A stretch of DNA of 64,000 nt, taken from positions 248,001 to 312,000 of the forward strand of contig JAFTKW010000015.1 in assembly GCA_017453065.1 (NCBI GenBank), written 5' to 3'. Source of the stretch: Lachnospiraceae bacterium. Lineage in GTDB: Bacteria > Bacillota > Clostridia > Lachnospirales > Lachnospiraceae. The notes beneath the pieces were generated by a model. That model was given only the letters and a program-made list of their open reading frames with translations, had not been told where the DNA came from and ran no database searches. Below are positions 42,003-50,931 of this stretch, piece after piece; the stretch's first letter is position 1, and every line of letters starts with the position of its first letter. A program made the position numbers and the translations under genes.

Positions 42003-42464
42003 ATGAAGGGAAAAATCTCAAAATGGAAAAGGGCGATGTGGATTGCTATGGCGGTGACGTTGTTAGGCATGAGCGCATGCTCCAAAGAGGAAGCGAATGT
42101 ACTTGATTTTAGTGATGCTGCTGACAATGAAATCGGTAGGATGTATACCTACACAGGGGAACCACTTGAACCAGCAGTGGAAAGTGATTTATTTCACATT
42201 TCAATAAATAAGGATGGCACTTTCTCATACTATGAATCTATGCTCAGTAGCTATATTGGTATAGGAACTTGGTCAGTAGACGGTGACATTTTGACTTTGA
42301 AAGAGGATGAAGACTTCTGCTATGGTTTCGTCCATCGCTTCAAAATTGATGGAGAAGATATTCTGTTTATCGAAGAAGGCTCCGACAACTTCATTTACAT
42401 AAAGGTGAAAGATGGAGAACGATTTACAGGAAAGAAATTGATGGCCATAGATGATGGTGAATAA
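42003..42464 (+). CDS. Small lipoprotein
   Basis: The protein has 153 residues. A signal peptide with the lipobox LGMSAC (about residues 22-27) predicts lipidation and surface anchoring. The mature part resembles a beta-sandwich with G-T-W-S-V-D-G-D motifs (IGTWSVDGDILTLKED), as in many lipocalin-like DUF proteins. The start follows TTGGAGGAGCGGCGA. The function is unknown. Confidence 0.8.
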   Translation: MKGKISKWKRAMWIAMAVTLLGMSACSKEEANVLDFSDAADNEIGRMYTYTGEPLEPAVESDLFHISINKDGTFSYYESMLSSYIGIGTWSVDGDILTLKEDEDFCYGFVHRFKIDGEDILFIEEGSDNFIYIKVKDGERFTGKKLMAIDDGE

Positions 42465-42493
42465 AGTATATTTTGGATGGATTATAAATAGTT

Positions 42494-43867
42494 ATGCAGG
42501 AAAAAGTGAGTAAGCAAAAAGTTGATTTTTCAAAGGGTCCTGTGTGGAAGTGTATTATTGCGCAGGCGATTCCGTTGACGGTAGCGCAACTTGTTCAGCT
42601 GCTCTACAATGTGGTGGATAGGATTTACATAGGACACATGGGCGATGGGAATAGCCTTGCACTGACAGGTGTGGGACTGACATTTCCGATTGTTGCATTA
42701 GTGATGGCTTTTTCGGGTTTATTTGGTATTGGAGGCGTGCCCCTTTTTTCTATAGAGAGAGGTTCCGGTAACAATGAAAAAGCAGGGAGAATCATGGGCA
42801 ATTCCTTTTGTCTTCTTTTGTTGGCATCTGTGGTTTTGACAGTGGTGGGCTATACTTTTTCTAGACCAATTTTGTTTGCGTTTGGTGCCAGCGAGGATTC
42901 TTATGTATATGCAAATGAATATCTGAGGATTTACTTAATTGGAACTGTTTTTTCTATGATTACCACAGGTATGAACGGCTATATAAATGCGCAGGGTTTT
43001 CCAAGGATTGGTATGCTCTCTACGGCCCTTGGAGCGATTGCGAATATTGTGCTAGATCCTATTTTTATATTTGGATTTGATATGGGAGTCTCAGGAGCAG
43101 CACTAGCAACCATCATTAGTCAGGCTATTTCGGCCATCTGGGTACTACACTTTTTGTTTGGCAAAAAGGCACTAATTCCTCTTCGAAGAGATAATTTGTG
43201 TATAGACAAAGAGGTTACCAAGGAGACGGTAAAACTTGGAACTTCCAATTTCATTATGTCTGGAACGAACTGCTTAGTGCAGATAGTGTGCAACTCCACC
43301 CTTCAGACATATGGAGGAGACATTTATGTAGGAATCATGACGGTTGCGAGTTCTGTCAGGGAGATTTTCAGCCTTCCGGTAACTGGAATAGTAAACGGCG
43401 CCCAACCAGTGGTTAGTTTTAACTATGGAGCAAAGGAATACGTAAGAGTGAAAAAAGGAATCAACTTTAATACCTTGGTTGGTTCAATCTATACTCTGGT
43501 AGCTTGGATAGTAGTAGTGTTATTTCCAAAGGTTTGGTTTGATATCTTTTCTGACGACGTGCAGATGGTGGATGTAGGCGTTACAATGCTTAAGATTTAT
43601 TTCTTTGGTTTTGTTTTTATGGCTTTCCAATTTTCTGGGCAGTCTACATTTCAGGCGCTTGGAGATGCAAAACATTCGATTTTCTTTTCATTACTGCGAA
43701 AAGCGATTATTGTAGTGCCTCTTACCTTGATTTTGCCGAGAGTTGGTTTTGGCGTGGCGGGCGTATTTATGGCAGAGCCTATTTCTAATGTCATTGGAGG
43801 CTTGGCCTGCTTTATAACTATGAGGATGACAGTGTACAAGAAGATAGTGAGGGAGATTAAGGGATGA
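42494..43867 (+). CDS. MATE-family efflux transporter
   Basis: The protein has 457 residues and twelve membrane helices. The N-terminal block AQAIPLTVAQLVQLLYNVVDRIYIG and PVTGIVNGAQPVVSFNYGAKE are characteristic of MATE (DinF/NorM-like) exporters, which use Na+ or H+ to export drugs. The 3' end overlaps the next gene by 4 bp. Confidence 0.92.
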   Translation: MQEKVSKQKVDFSKGPVWKCIIAQAIPLTVAQLVQLLYNVVDRIYIGHMGDGNSLALTGVGLTFPIVALVMAFSGLFGIGGVPLFSIERGSGNNEKAGRIMGNSFCLLLLASVVLTVVGYTFSRPILFAFGASEDSYVYANEYLRIYLIGTVFSMITTGMNGYINAQGFPRIGMLSTALGAIANIVLDPIFIFGFDMGVSGAALATIISQAISAIWVLHFLFGKKALIPLRRDNLCIDKEVTKETVKLGTSNFIMSGTNCLVQIVCNSTLQTYGGDIYVGIMTVASSVREIFSLPVTGIVNGAQPVVSFNYGAKEYVRVKKGINFNTLVGSIYTLVAWIVVVLFPKVWFDIFSDDVQMVDVGVTMLKIYFFGFVFMAFQFSGQSTFQALGDAKHSIFFSLLRKAIIVVPLTLILPRVGFGVAGVFMAEPISNVIGGLACFITMRMTVYKKIVREIKG

Positions 43868-44412
43868 ACATATATGAAAATTGTCCAACGCTAGAGAATG
43901 AGAACTTTGTTCTTAGACCGGTTGCGAAAGAGGATTGTGAAGAGTTATGTGCAGTGTACGGAGACAAAAATGCCTTACCTTTCTTTAACAGTGACAACTG
44001 CCATGGGGACAACTTCTACTATGCAACCACAGAGCGAATGCAGGAGGCAATGAAATTTTGGGATTACTCCTATGAGAATGGTTGGTTCGTTCGCATGTCA
44101 ATCGTAGACAAAGCAATCTCTAAAGTGGTGGGAACGGTAGAACTTTGCTTAAGAGAGTCTGACAGAAAAGGAATCCTGCGCGTAGACGTAAGAAGTGACT
44201 ACGAAAAACAAGACAAGCTTGTGCCCATTTTTGCGTTGATTGCCCCAAAGATGTCAGAGCTGATTGGGTGTAACGATGTGCTTACCAAGGCGCCAATATA
44301 TGCAGTAGAGCGAATAGAAGCGATTCGGCAGGTAGGTTTTGCAAAGTATGAGCACCTGATTACAGGAAATGATGGCAAGATGGTTTATGACGGGTATTGG
44401 GTGTTAGGATAA
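43864..44412 (+). CDS. GNAT-fold protein with degenerate acetyl-CoA loop
   Basis: The protein has 182 residues. The start ENENFVLRPVAKEDCEELCAVYGD is typical of GNATs, but the Q/R-x-x-G-x-G/A loop is not evident (RSDYEKQDKLVPIFALIAP). It may be an inactive or divergent member. ATG overlaps the MATE stop, so they are coupled. Confidence 0.65.
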   Translation: MNIYENCPTLENENFVLRPVAKEDCEELCAVYGDKNALPFFNSDNCHGDNFYYATTERMQEAMKFWDYSYENGWFVRMSIVDKAISKVVGTVELCLRESDRKGILRVDVRSDYEKQDKLVPIFALIAPKMSELIGCNDVLTKAPIYAVERIEAIRQVGFAKYEHLITGNDGKMVYDGYWVLG

Positions 44413-44423
44413 AGGAGGAAAAT

Positions 44424-44981
44424 ATGAAAGTATTACTTACGTCTTGTGGACTAGAGACAGCGAAAATAGAAAAAGTGTTTATGGATATGCTGCCTAAGGA
44501 ACCAGAAGAAATCAAGGCAATCTTTGTCCCAACTGCAGCGATTTATCCAGACGCTATAGAAGTGCTACATAAATGCCTAGAGGATTTGCTCAAGTGTGGC
44601 ATCAAGCGAGAGAACATATTTGTATATGACTTGCACGACGAGATAGGGGCAAACATCCGTGAATCCTATGACGTAATTTACTTCTGCGGTGGAGACCCAA
44701 GGTATTTGCTGAGACGAATAAATGAAAAAGTATTTCGAAAAGATTTAATGGAGTTCATAGATGATGATGGCGTGGTACTTGGCGTAAGTGCAGGAAGTAT
44801 CATATTTGCAGACAATATACCAGACAATTTAGGACTGCTGAAATGCCCTTTAGATGTTCATTGCAGCTCTGAGTCCAGGGAAAAAGTGGGAAGTTATAGT
44901 AAGGACAGAACAGAGCGAATCAAACTTGGCAATGAGCAAGCGATTGTCTTTGAACAAGATAAAATGGTTATTTTTGAATAG
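44424..44981 (+). CDS. Peptidase E (S51)-like protein
   Basis: The protein has 185 residues. The nucleophile S122 lies in GVSAGS, and YFCGGDPRYLLRRI precedes it, as in dipeptidase E and cyanophycinase relatives. It would cleave Asp-X dipeptides or related substrates in the cytoplasm. The start at 44424 follows AAAGGAGGAAAAT; the frame upstream from 44397 overlaps the previous gene. Confidence 0.85.
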   Translation: MKVLLTSCGLETAKIEKVFMDMLPKEPEEIKAIFVPTAAIYPDAIEVLHKCLEDLLKCGIKRENIFVYDLHDEIGANIRESYDVIYFCGGDPRYLLRRINEKVFRKDLMEFIDDDGVVLGVSAGSIIFADNIPDNLGLLKCPLDVHCSSESREKVGSYSKDRTERIKLGNEQAIVFEQDKMVIFE

Positions 44982-44999
44982 TAAGGGAGGAGATATCAA

Positions 45000-45485
45000 A
45001 TGTCAGTCAAGATAGTAGAAATCAAACAAGAGACCTGGCCAAAGGCAAGGCTGATTGGCAAGAAGTACGAGGGTGCTCCAAACTGGGGAGAATGGTGGGC
45101 AAACAATTGGTTTGAGGCGCTGGAAGCATTGCCATGTCTTCCGATCAATGGAGATGCTTACATTGGAGCAGTCCACATCGTGAATGGTATGCCTGAGCAC
45201 TGGATTGGCATGTTTTTCTCCGTGGATACAGAAGTGCCAGAAGGTTTTGAGTATGTAGATATTGATCCGATGGAGTATGCGGTTTGTTATCTGCAAGACC
45301 AAGACGGTAGTGGTGACTTTTATTCTATGGACACTCACAATATGTGTTTGGAGGAGTTAAAGACACAGGGATTGAAACGCAAAGAAGATGACTGGTGCTT
45401 TGAAAGATACAACTGCCCAAGATTTACTACTCCAGATGATGATGGAAATGTGATTTTGGACTATGGAATTTCAATTGAGAAGTAA
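45000..45485 (+). CDS. GyrI-like effector-binding domain protein
   Basis: The protein has 161 residues. The fold signs are WPKARLIGKKYEGAP, a middle HWIGMFFSVDTEVPEGFEY strand pair and YAVCYLQDQDGSG, as in stand-alone GyrI/AraC effector-binding domains that bind small hydrophobic or drug ligands. No DNA-binding domain is attached. Confidence 0.78.
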   Translation: MSVKIVEIKQETWPKARLIGKKYEGAPNWGEWWANNWFEALEALPCLPINGDAYIGAVHIVNGMPEHWIGMFFSVDTEVPEGFEYVDIDPMEYAVCYLQDQDGSGDFYSMDTHNMCLEELKTQGLKRKEDDWCFERYNCPRFTTPDDDGNVILDYGISIEK

Positions 45486-45511
45486 TCATTTGAAAGTAAG
45501 GAGCATTCTTT

Positions 45512-46231
45512 ATGACGAAGGAAGAATTGTTTGCACCAATAAGAGAAAAATACAGTGAACTACGAGAAGCACTGAAAGGAACAGACTTAGACAAAATAAG
45601 AGAGCTTACACTAGAGGTTCATGCTATGGTACATCCTGCGGAGGTTTCTGGTAGAACAGAAAAGACTATAGCGGATTATGTCCTTGATTATATGCTTAAG
45701 GGAAATCAAAATGCATTGGTTCCTAGAGAAGATTATGATGTGGATCTGCGTTTTGCAGGAACAAGGACAGTTCCTTTGTGCTGGCAGTTTTGGCATACAT
45801 ATAGAATCGAAGATTTGGTAAGTAATATCCTGATGGCAGATCAAGAACAGATATTCAATGAGGAATGGCAAAAGAAAATTGGCGCCAATATTACAGACAC
45901 GGGTAATGCGTTAGAACTTGATGAGGCAATCGACTTTGGGAAAGGTATTAACATCGAGGCACTTCATGAATATATGATTACAGTAGGAAAGAATACTCGC
46001 CACATATTGGAGAATCTTTCTTTGGAACAGATTCAGTCGATGGTTCCAGCAGAACGAGTGATGAGAATTCTAGAAGTGGGCGGCGTTACAACTGACTTTC
46101 GTTCTGTATGGCTGTTGGTTTATTGGGGGAGATTGACTATGGGTGGCATGATTTTGACTCCAATGACCGATCACCACATGATGCATCTTCCGCCATGTTT
46201 GAACAATCTGCCGATTTTGGACGGAGAGTAG
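45512..46231 (+). CDS. DinB-like four-helix protein
   Basis: The protein has 239 residues, mostly helical. Histidine positions (FWHTYRIEDLVSNIL; DHHMMHL) fit the metal site of DinB/DUF664-type thiol-transferase-like proteins. The closest idea is a DinB-superfamily enzyme of unknown substrate. Start site AGTAAGGAGCATTC. Confidence 0.6.
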   Translation: MTKEELFAPIREKYSELREALKGTDLDKIRELTLEVHAMVHPAEVSGRTEKTIADYVLDYMLKGNQNALVPREDYDVDLRFAGTRTVPLCWQFWHTYRIEDLVSNILMADQEQIFNEEWQKKIGANITDTGNALELDEAIDFGKGINIEALHEYMITVGKNTRHILENLSLEQIQSMVPAERVMRILEVGGVTTDFRSVWLLVYWGRLTMGGMILTPMTDHHMMHLPPCLNNLPILDGE

Positions 46232-46284
46232 AGAGAAATTAACAACCATATATAGAAATAAGTAAGAGTTCACGGAGAAGTTAT

Positions 46285-46770
46285 ATGAAAAAAATATACT
46301 TTGACCAAACCGAAGCCACAGCATGTATGTCAGTGATTGTTCGAGATGCTCAGGTAATTCCTGCTGGGGCGACCGTATCGTCTATGCCTGTGAGACACAA
46401 AAATAGCGAATACCAGCGATACGGTGACGAATATGATATTCAGTTTATTTTTGATGATAATGTTCCCCAAATAGATTTTTATACAATTCCACAAATAGAT
46501 ATATTTGCGACGGATAGTAAAGGTGGATATATTGCGTCGCTAGGACAAAATGTGGATCTAGATAGCGATGCACCTATTTGCTACATTGACATAGATAGGA
46601 AGTGCTTTGTAGTAGCCCCAAACGGAAGAGAGTTTTTGAATCGTGTAAAGCAATGGAAAACGCTTATGACACCATGCACAGATGTGGAGTTCTTTGCCTC
46701 TAGAGAAGAGGCAAGCGCTAAGTATGAATTTCTAGATAGAGAGAAGATAGAACAAGCATTATCAAAGTAG
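46285..46770 (+). CDS. Uncharacterised soluble protein
   Basis: The protein has 161 residues with no membrane segment. Beta-rich N-terminal half (ACMSVIVRDAQVIPAG; YDIQFIFDDN) and a helical end. The pattern resembles small SMI1/KNR4-adjacent or regulatory proteins only vaguely, and no family is claimed. Start follows CACGGAGAAGTTAT. It is the last gene of the co-directional array. Confidence 0.7.
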   Translation: MKKIYFDQTEATACMSVIVRDAQVIPAGATVSSMPVRHKNSEYQRYGDEYDIQFIFDDNVPQIDFYTIPQIDIFATDSKGGYIASLGQNVDLDSDAPICYIDIDRKCFVVAPNGREFLNRVKQWKTLMTPCTDVEFFASREEASAKYEFLDREKIEQALSK

Positions 46771-46785
46771 AATATGACCATCAAA

Positions 46786-46819
46786 AAAGATGCCTAATCA
46801 GTAACGATTAGGCATCTTT
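46786..46819. terminator. Bidirectional terminator
   Basis: Perfect 14-bp arms AAAGATGCCTAATC/GATTAGGCATCTTT have a six-base loop. It separates the convergent array end and the surface-protein gene. Confidence 0.88.
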
Positions 46820-46839
46820 GCATATTAGCTTTGTTTAGT

Positions 46840-47628
46840 TTATTTTGTTTTGTAAGCGCCAATCATACATACAGCTGCAATTACTACGATCCACAAAGGA
46901 CTGAAGAGAGAGTCACCAGTCTTTGGCACTTCGTCGTACTCATCAGATTTGTTGTTGTTTGTAGATGGAGTAGCTGGTGTTGAAGGTGTAGTTGTGGTTG
47001 CTGGAGGAGTGCTGGTGAATTTAGTAACATCGGATTTGTTTTCACCGTTAATAATCTTGAGAGCACCCTTTTCGTAACTATAGTTTTCGTAGATAGTGTG
47101 ATCTTTGCCAGCACCAATCAAATGGTCAACTGTACCGAGTACGTTGATGTTTGCGTACAAAGAGTTGTCTGTTTCGCTTAAAACATTCAATGTTCCAACG
47201 TTGTTGTTGAAGTTTACAGAAGCGTTGCCGTATACATACGCATTGGTAACATCACCATTGACAGCAGCAACTGCGCCGCTGAGAATGTAAACATTGTCAT
47301 ATCCTTTGGCATGAACAACTGCAGCCTTACCACTTACAACAGTCAAGTTGCTTAAACGAACATCTAATTCTAAGATTAAGTCTACAGTACTGTCGATAAC
47401 TACGATATCGCCATCTTTGATTTTCTCATGCATGTAGTAGAGCTCTCTGTGGAAACCATCAGCCTTCCATTCGCCTTCCTGGTAGCGCCATTCGTTGTTA
47501 GCGCTAACATACTTGAGATAAAAAGTTGTTGGTTCTGCAGCGTTAGCAGAAATAGAAGTGTTGAAGAAACACATCATGCAAAGAACTGCTGCTACAAAAA
47601 GTGACATAGATTTTTTGAAGAGTTTCAT
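46840..47628 (-). CDS. VPKTG-anchored surface protein
   Basis: The protein has 262 residues. It has a signal peptide (MKLFKKSMSLFVAAVLCMMC to SANA) and a mature domain with repeated short beta-type segments (VVHAKGYDNVYILSGAVAAV). A Thr/Pro/Ser-rich linker and the sorting signal VPKTGDS with a hydrophobic helix and KTK tail follow. It should be anchored to the cell wall by a sortase, most likely the adjacent class B enzyme. The function is unknown. Start chosen after GGGGGACGAATATT. Confidence 0.85.
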   Translation of the reverse strand: MKLFKKSMSLFVAAVLCMMCFFNTSISANAAEPTTFYLKYVSANNEWRYQEGEWKADGFHRELYYMHEKIKDGDIVVIDSTVDLILELDVRLSNLTVVSGKAAVVHAKGYDNVYILSGAVAAVNGDVTNAYVYGNASVNFNNNVGTLNVLSETDNSLYANINVLGTVDHLIGAGKDHTIYENYSYEKGALKIINGENKSDVTKFTSTPPATTTTPSTPATPSTNNNKSDEYDEVPKTGDSLFSPLWIVVIAAVCMIGAYKTK

Positions 47629-47677
47629 AATATTCGTCCCCCTTGAATTTTTGAATTTATTTTGGTGTGCGTTTGCA

Positions 47678-48601
47678 CTAACGCTCAATTGGTAAATAAG
47701 TATCTCCAGATTCCACTTCCTTGGCGACAACAACAAAACGACCATTTTCTACATGGTATGCGCATGTGGACAATGTAAGGAAATTGTCTCCAAATTCAGC
47801 GGTTACACCAGTGTCATAGATAGAGAGTTTTTTGATGTTGTTATAGAAGTCGTCAAATTCTTCTTGAGTATCGGCCTGGAAGAATTTATAAAATTTGAAG
47901 ACATTATCGCTCTTTTTGTATACCTGTGAACGGAATACAGCGATGACTTCATAATTTCGTTGTTTTTCTTCTGTGTGCAAAATAATTTGCTTGTGTTCTT
48001 CGTAGAAGTCCTTGTCTTCGTACTTGTGTAAACAGGTAAACATGGTACCTGTTCTCCTATAATGACCATGAATAATGAGGTTGGTGGTTAATGGATCCAA
48101 TGAACTGTCGGTATCCAATATCAGACAACCATCGTTACTCTTTTTCTTATTAAAGTCAAGTTTGAGGTAGTAGTTCTCATCTTCTGGGGTCCACATGACT
48201 GGATAGTCTATCACTGTGCCAGGAAGTACAATCCATGCCACCATATCGTCATTGGCTAAATAAGAGTCAGTATATGGATTCTCAACTGCAATTGGTTCTG
48301 GTTCCTCGGGTGGCAACGACTCGTCGGGCTTGTCCACAATAGGGTCGTTGGTTTCTGGGCTCTCTGTAGACTCTTCGGGAGAGGATACAGGAGTAGAACT
48401 TTCGGGGATGTCCGAAATCACAGGAGAACTTTCAATGGGCAATGACACCATTACGTCTTCGGGTGCCAAATAGTCATCTGCATCTCCTTCATTGTACCAA
48501 TCAGCAATTAAATACGTAGCAATTATTCCGACTGCAAAAACCAGACATGTGACAGCAATGCTAAAAAGCATCGTTCTAGGTATTTTATTTGTTCGCTTCA
48601 T
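47678..48601 (-). CDS. Class B-type sortase
   Basis: The protein has 307 residues. An N-terminal membrane helix (12-33) is followed by a Pro/Glu/Ser-rich stalk and the sortase domain. Active-site residues are H180 (IIHGH), C280 (TLSTC) and R288 (GRFVVV). It would transfer the VPKTG protein encoded 49 bp downstream to peptidoglycan. The gap to that gene is short and both are on the minus strand, so co-transcription is likely. Confidence 0.93.
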   Translation of the reverse strand: MKRTNKIPRTMLFSIAVTCLVFAVGIIATYLIADWYNEGDADDYLAPEDVMVSLPIESSPVISDIPESSTPVSSPEESTESPETNDPIVDKPDESLPPEEPEPIAVENPYTDSYLANDDMVAWIVLPGTVIDYPVMWTPEDENYYLKLDFNKKKSNDGCLILDTDSSLDPLTTNLIIHGHYRRTGTMFTCLHKYEDKDFYEEHKQIILHTEEKQRNYEVIAVFRSQVYKKSDNVFKFYKFFQADTQEEFDDFYNNIKKLSIYDTGVTAEFGDNFLTLSTCAYHVENGRFVVVAKEVESGDTYLPIER

Positions 48602-48634
48602 AGGTAATCCTTTTGTGCATAATTAATCACTTTC

Positions 48635-48664
48635 ATTATACTTTACTCCAGGTGAAAATTACAA
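48635..48664 (-). promoter_or_regulatory. Promoter of the sortase operon
   Basis: On the minus strand TTGTAA and TATAAT have an 18-bp spacer, 34 bases before the start codon. Confidence 0.6.
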
Positions 48665-48808
48665 TAATTTTTTGTAAATTTAATAGAACATTAAGGATTA
48701 TGTGTAAAAATTGTCAAAATATAGTATATAAACAAGATATTTGTTCCCAGGAAATGGATATAATGGTAGAATTAGGAATAGAAATGTAAATGTTAAGGGG
48801 GAAATGCA

Positions 48809-49471
48809 ATGAGTGCACTCAACATGGAATTAGTAGCTAAGGCAGAAAATTTTTTAAAGGATAAATTTGACAACAGTGATTTTCTGAATGCGCATCCAGC
48901 GGACAAGGAGTACCGTTTGCAGCACTCCTATCGCGTGGCAAATATAGGTAAAGCTATTGCGGAAAAAGAAGGCTTTGATGTAACAGAAGCAGTTATAGCA
49001 TGCTTGTTGCATGATATTGCATATTGCCTGACCTTTGATGATTTCGAAAATGATTGGAAGAATCATGGTAGAAATGGGGCTAAAATTGCCAGACCATTTT
49101 TGGAGAGTTTAGGATTGCCGACAGAACGTGTTGATGATATCTGCTATGGTATTGCGATTCATGTAGACGACGAGGCGGGATTCGAGGGAGAAAGAACAGC
49201 TTTTGCGGAAACAGTTGGCGATGCGGACAATATTGATCGTTTTGATGCATATAGAATTTATGAGGGCTTGCAGTATCGAAAGTTTAGCGAGATGCCATAT
49301 GCAGAAAAGAAGGATTACGTTGATACGACACTGAGCAGATTGGCGGAACTTAGAGAAATGAAGCTCGGAACAGCGAGCGCCAAAGAACTTTGGCAGGAAA
49401 GAGTGGATTATAATATTTCCTTCTATGAGAAACTGAAGAGTCAGTTGAACAACAGCACAGAGATTCTATAG
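48809..49471 (+). CDS. HD-domain phosphohydrolase
   Basis: The protein has 220 residues. The metal-binding HD pattern is seen as H in LQHSYRVANIG, LLHDIAYCL (HD) and the later AIHVDDE and DADNIDRFDA. Members hydrolyse nucleotides or act in signalling. The start follows AAGGGGGAAATGC. A TATAAT at 48759-48764 may be its -10. Confidence 0.88.
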   Translation: MSALNMELVAKAENFLKDKFDNSDFLNAHPADKEYRLQHSYRVANIGKAIAEKEGFDVTEAVIACLLHDIAYCLTFDDFENDWKNHGRNGAKIARPFLESLGLPTERVDDICYGIAIHVDDEAGFEGERTAFAETVGDADNIDRFDAYRIYEGLQYRKFSEMPYAEKKDYVDTTLSRLAELREMKLGTASAKELWQERVDYNISFYEKLKSQLNNSTEIL

Positions 49472-49495
49472 TATAAGAGAATCATTGAGAAAGTG

Positions 49496-49525
49496 TTGAC
49501 TTGACTTTCGAAGAAAAAATATGAT
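49496..49525 (+). promoter_or_regulatory. Promoter of the MFS leader
   Basis: TTGACT (49496-49501) and TATGAT (49520-49525) have an 18-bp spacer. A transcript would start near 49532 and meet a terminator after about 50 nt. Confidence 0.5.
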
Positions 49526-49550
49526 AAATTTACCTACGTTGAGTAGCGTA

Positions 49551-49584
49551 ACGCGTAAGTCCAAACGGACTTGCGCGTTTTTTT
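49551..49584 (+). terminator. Terminator or attenuator in the MFS leader
   Basis: The stem ACGCGTAAGTCC/GGACTTGCGCGT (one wobble pair, four-base loop) ends in a seven-T run. It lies between a promoter and the MFS gene. Confidence 0.8.
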
Positions 49585-49685
49585 GTGATGGCGACGAGGC
49601 GAGCGCCAGAAGACAAGCGCACATACTTGTGCTTGCACAAAAGGATGTGCATTTGGCTGATGGCATTCGCCGACCGCCATTTCAC
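49585..49685. repeat. Long imperfect foldback upstream of the MFS gene
   Basis: Outer arms GTGATGGCG/CGCCATTTCAC enclose nested pairs GGCGA/TCGCC, GCACAT/ATGTGC and TTGTGC/GCACAA. The whole can form one long hairpin. It may be leader RNA structure or an inserted foldback element. Confidence 0.55.
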
Positions 49686-49721
49686 TCTGTTACGAACGAT
49701 TAACGAAAAAGAGAGGTTATT

Positions 49722-50843
49722 ATGAACACGAAAGCAAGTAAGAAATTAATGGTAACAATTTTGTCACTGTCTCTTTTGACGGTTATGGCAGGGGCTGCAG
49801 TTGCACCCGCTTTGAACGTCATCAAAGAGTATTTTGCAGATACAAATCAGACTTTGGTACAGATGATTATTAGTATTCCTGCTCTGTTTATCGCACTGAC
49901 AAGTTTTGTTTTTCCGAAATTATCACAGAAATTTAAGGCAAAAGAATTGGTGTTGGCAGGCTTAATCCTGTATGTAGTAGGAGGCTGCGCAGCAGGGCTT
50001 TTTAGTAACATTTATCTGGTGCTGGTGTTTAGAGCACTGGTTGGAGTAGGTGTAGGTATTATCATGCCTTTGTCCACGGGATTACTGTCCTTTTATTTTA
50101 AGCCAGAGGAGCAGGACAAGCTTATGGGATATTCCTCTGCCATGAATCAGATGGGTGGCGTAGTGGCAACACTGATTTCTGGAATGCTGGCTAGCATTAG
50201 CTGGAGAGCTAGCTTTTTGGTGTATTTGATGGGACTTATCAGCATTGTTTTGTGCTTGATTTTTCTTCCTAATGACAAAATTGGAGGAGCAGGCAACGAA
50301 AAGAAGCAGGGGGTATTCAAAGAATATTATGTTTTTGTTGTAGCTATCTTCCTATTGATGTTTACATTCTTTGTATATCCTACGGTGTTTGCGATTGAAA
50401 CTGCAAAAGAAGGCGTGATTCCACAGCATTATATCGCAATCATCATGGCCGGGATGGATTTGATTGCCTTTGTCGGAGGCTTGAGTTTTGTACATATTAA
50501 AAAGGCTTTTGGAGAGAAAGCAAGATTTGTGGCTCCAGTTCTGTTTTTTGTAGGATATGTGTTGCTATTTGCATTGGGTGGATGGATTGGTGCTATCGTT
50601 GGCTCTGTACTGATTGGGTTTGCGAATGGCGTAGGTATTCCATACATTATTTCGACTGCGTCTCAGAAGGCGGGAAAGGCAGCAGCAACTACAGTTATGC
50701 CCCTGATTTCTATGGCTATGTACTTTGCACAGTTTGTTACTCCGATGGTGTTGTCTGTGGTAGGACAGGTGCCATATGCTGTAGCTGGTGTAACAGCGAT
50801 ATTGTTTGTACTCTGGTCTGTGAAAGTCAAATTAAGTAAATAG
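49722..50843 (+). CDS. MFS transporter
   Basis: The protein has 373 residues with about twelve membrane helices. The signature AGAAVAPALNVIKEYF and RALVGVGVGIIMPLSTGLL match drug:H+ antiporter-type MFS exporters (DHA1). Expression may be controlled by the terminator and hairpin leader upstream. Start follows AAAAGAGAGGTTATT. Confidence 0.9.
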   Translation: MNTKASKKLMVTILSLSLLTVMAGAAVAPALNVIKEYFADTNQTLVQMIISIPALFIALTSFVFPKLSQKFKAKELVLAGLILYVVGGCAAGLFSNIYLVLVFRALVGVGVGIIMPLSTGLLSFYFKPEEQDKLMGYSSAMNQMGGVVATLISGMLASISWRASFLVYLMGLISIVLCLIFLPNDKIGGAGNEKKQGVFKEYYVFVVAIFLLMFTFFVYPTVFAIETAKEGVIPQHYIAIIMAGMDLIAFVGGLSFVHIKKAFGEKARFVAPVLFFVGYVLLFALGGWIGAIVGSVLIGFANGVGIPYIISTASQKAGKAAATTVMPLISMAMYFAQFVTPMVLSVVGQVPYAVAGVTAILFVLWSVKVKLSK

Positions 50844-50862
50844 ACGTAAAATTGTAAGCTGC

Positions 50863-50890
50863 TTGACTAGATGAAAAAAAGAATTATAAT
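50863..50890 (+). promoter_or_regulatory. Promoter of the gene at 50932
   Basis: TTGACT (50863-50868) and TATAAT (50885-50890) have a 16-bp spacer, 41 bp before the ATG. Confidence 0.65.
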
Positions 50891-50931
50891 AATGGTTAGG
50901 GAAGACTAACTATTATTAGGAGTATATAATC

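Noticed and set aside
16000..46770. Integron-type gene cassette array
   Set aside because: No integrase gene and no attC-like sites with conserved ends were seen between the genes. The gaps differ in sequence.
49521..49703. 60-codon frame in the MFS leader
   Set aside because: Its start codon overlaps the -10-like sequence, there is no ribosome binding site, and it reads through the terminator stem and foldback.
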